Below are positions 63,001 to 64,000 of a stretch of 64,000 bases of DNA, in pieces. Each line of letters begins with the position of its first letter. Position 1 is the first letter of the stretch. A model generated the notes under the pieces. The model searched no databases. It was not told the DNA's origin and was given only the letters and a program-made list of their open reading frames with translations. The position numbers and the translations under genes were made by a program. The DNA is taken from the NCBI GenBank assembly GCA_019155185.1, contig CM032802.1, positions 12,629,638 to 12,693,637 on the forward strand, read 5' to 3'. Origin of the DNA: Beaufortia kweichowensis. Taxonomy: Eukaryota; Chordata; Actinopteri; Cypriniformes; Gastromyzontidae.

Positions 63001-64000
63001 ACATTACAGCTTTACTTCAATTTTAGCTGGCTTTTCCTATCTCTAAGATATCTTCAGATGCTTAAAAAGGCATTGACGTTGTCCTGCGTGACAAGTAACC
63101 TTCAGTAAGCAACTGCTTCAACCGACTGGTCCTGCTTATTCATACAACTTTAAATTTAACTTTTGAGTAGTGACTTACTTTTACTTACAGACTTTACAAG
63201 CACTACTTACTTTAATATTATGGATATGTTTTATTATATATTCACATTATAAGTTTAGACAAAACAATATTTGTGATAAAATGTAAATGTCTTAGCTCAA
63301 AGTTTCATGGTTTATAATATTCTCCTGTTTATTTTCACTCTTATGAACTGGTTTATAAACCTCACTCCTGGAAATGATGTCAAGGCAGAGATGCAAAATA
63401 GATCTTTTGCAAGCTTCCTTTATTTCTTCAAGTAAATAAATGAATTAATTTATGATGAAAATCCTCTCATAATCTAAGCACATACAAGTTACTGTAATTC
63501 TGAGTACTTTCAGCTTGCAACATATTTTAATCTCGAAAGTAAAAATATTTACAGGTCCATAAAAGTCTAATAAAATGAGAGATTTTGATAGTTGGCTTGG
63601 GACTTTGCACAGTGATAACAGTTGCTTTCATAGCAGTTTAGGAGTCCTGTTTGACTGATACACATCTCAACACGTATTATATAAAATAAAATATGTTGTG
63701 AGAAATGCAATGCAGAGTCAGTAATAGTGAAGTTAGCCAGAGTAATCCTCTGAGTTCAGTTAAAGTTCAGTGTCACCACTTTTATAAAACCAGTAGCACG
63801 AACATACTTTTATATATTTATAACAGTTCACCTCTTGTTCAACCTTATGTTATGTGTTTCAGAGCTGTGACTGCATCACATTGGATCCAGACACTGTGAA
63901 ACAGAGCAACATGGTAGGCCAAGTCAAAAGGTTTACACCTGGTTTTCTACGGCAGGATTTATCCATGCTATGACCTTGCTGTCAGTTACCTTATCATGGA
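60051..64000. other. Intergenic to end of window
   Basis: No gene recognised. 61870-62280 is a very AT-rich stretch of repeated 'ttttattgt' and 'taatattta' words. Open frames (for example 60160-60462, 60640-61005 minus) have no family features. Confidence 0.6.

Overview
The window is vertebrate genomic DNA from a teleost, most likely a cyprinid-type fish. The evidence is GT-AG introns of 0.6-20 kb, a TMTC2 protein close to vertebrate TMTC2 (compared from memory), and fish-typical repeats: tRNA-derived SINEs with a 'GTCGCTTTGGAT' tail, Tc1-like fragments with 'CAGTACCAGTCAAA' ends, several non-autonomous hAT elements with 8-bp target duplications, and 'AAAGGGATAGTT' MITEs. The species cannot be fixed from sequence alone, and I cannot tell whether the gene is the tmtc2a or tmtc2b type copy.

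The only protein-coding gene I can support is tmtc2 (transmembrane and tetratricopeptide repeat containing 2) on the + strand. Eleven coding exons lie between 2911 and 42197. They join in frame with matching splice phases and end in a normal stop. The first coding exon (about 28 residues) and the promoter lie upstream of base 1. The visible part encodes 809 residues, about 837 in total if exon 1 has the usual length. The N-terminal half is the polytopic GT-C-like membrane region and the C-terminal half is a TPR solenoid. The 3'UTR probably runs to about 44.0 kb.

Layout: 1-2910 is the end of intron 1 (SINE, foldback and minisatellite remnants). Exon 2 is at 2911-3487. Intron 2 (3488-23109, 19.6 kb) is the transposon-rich part: four hAT-type elements with exact 8-bp duplications (7588-7917, 16642-17301, 17619-18551, 20390-20866), two TTAA-bounded repeats and Tc1, SINE and MITE pieces. 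Exons 3-12 lie between 23110 and 42197, with short introns that include two CT microsatellites (583 bp and 95 bp) and a duplicated 188-bp block on either side of exon 10. From about 44.0 to 64.0 kb I find no coding exon; it holds repeats, a perfect 26-bp foldback, small hairpins and one GC-rich patch.

I found no operon, CRISPR, defence or other multigene system, as expected for an intron-rich fish locus. The most unusual items are the inverted pair of related hAT elements in intron 2, one carrying a 358-bp partly GC-rich segment with an internal tandem duplication; the four-copy TTAA-bounded family; the very long sense-strand CT tract; and the duplicated block around exon 10.
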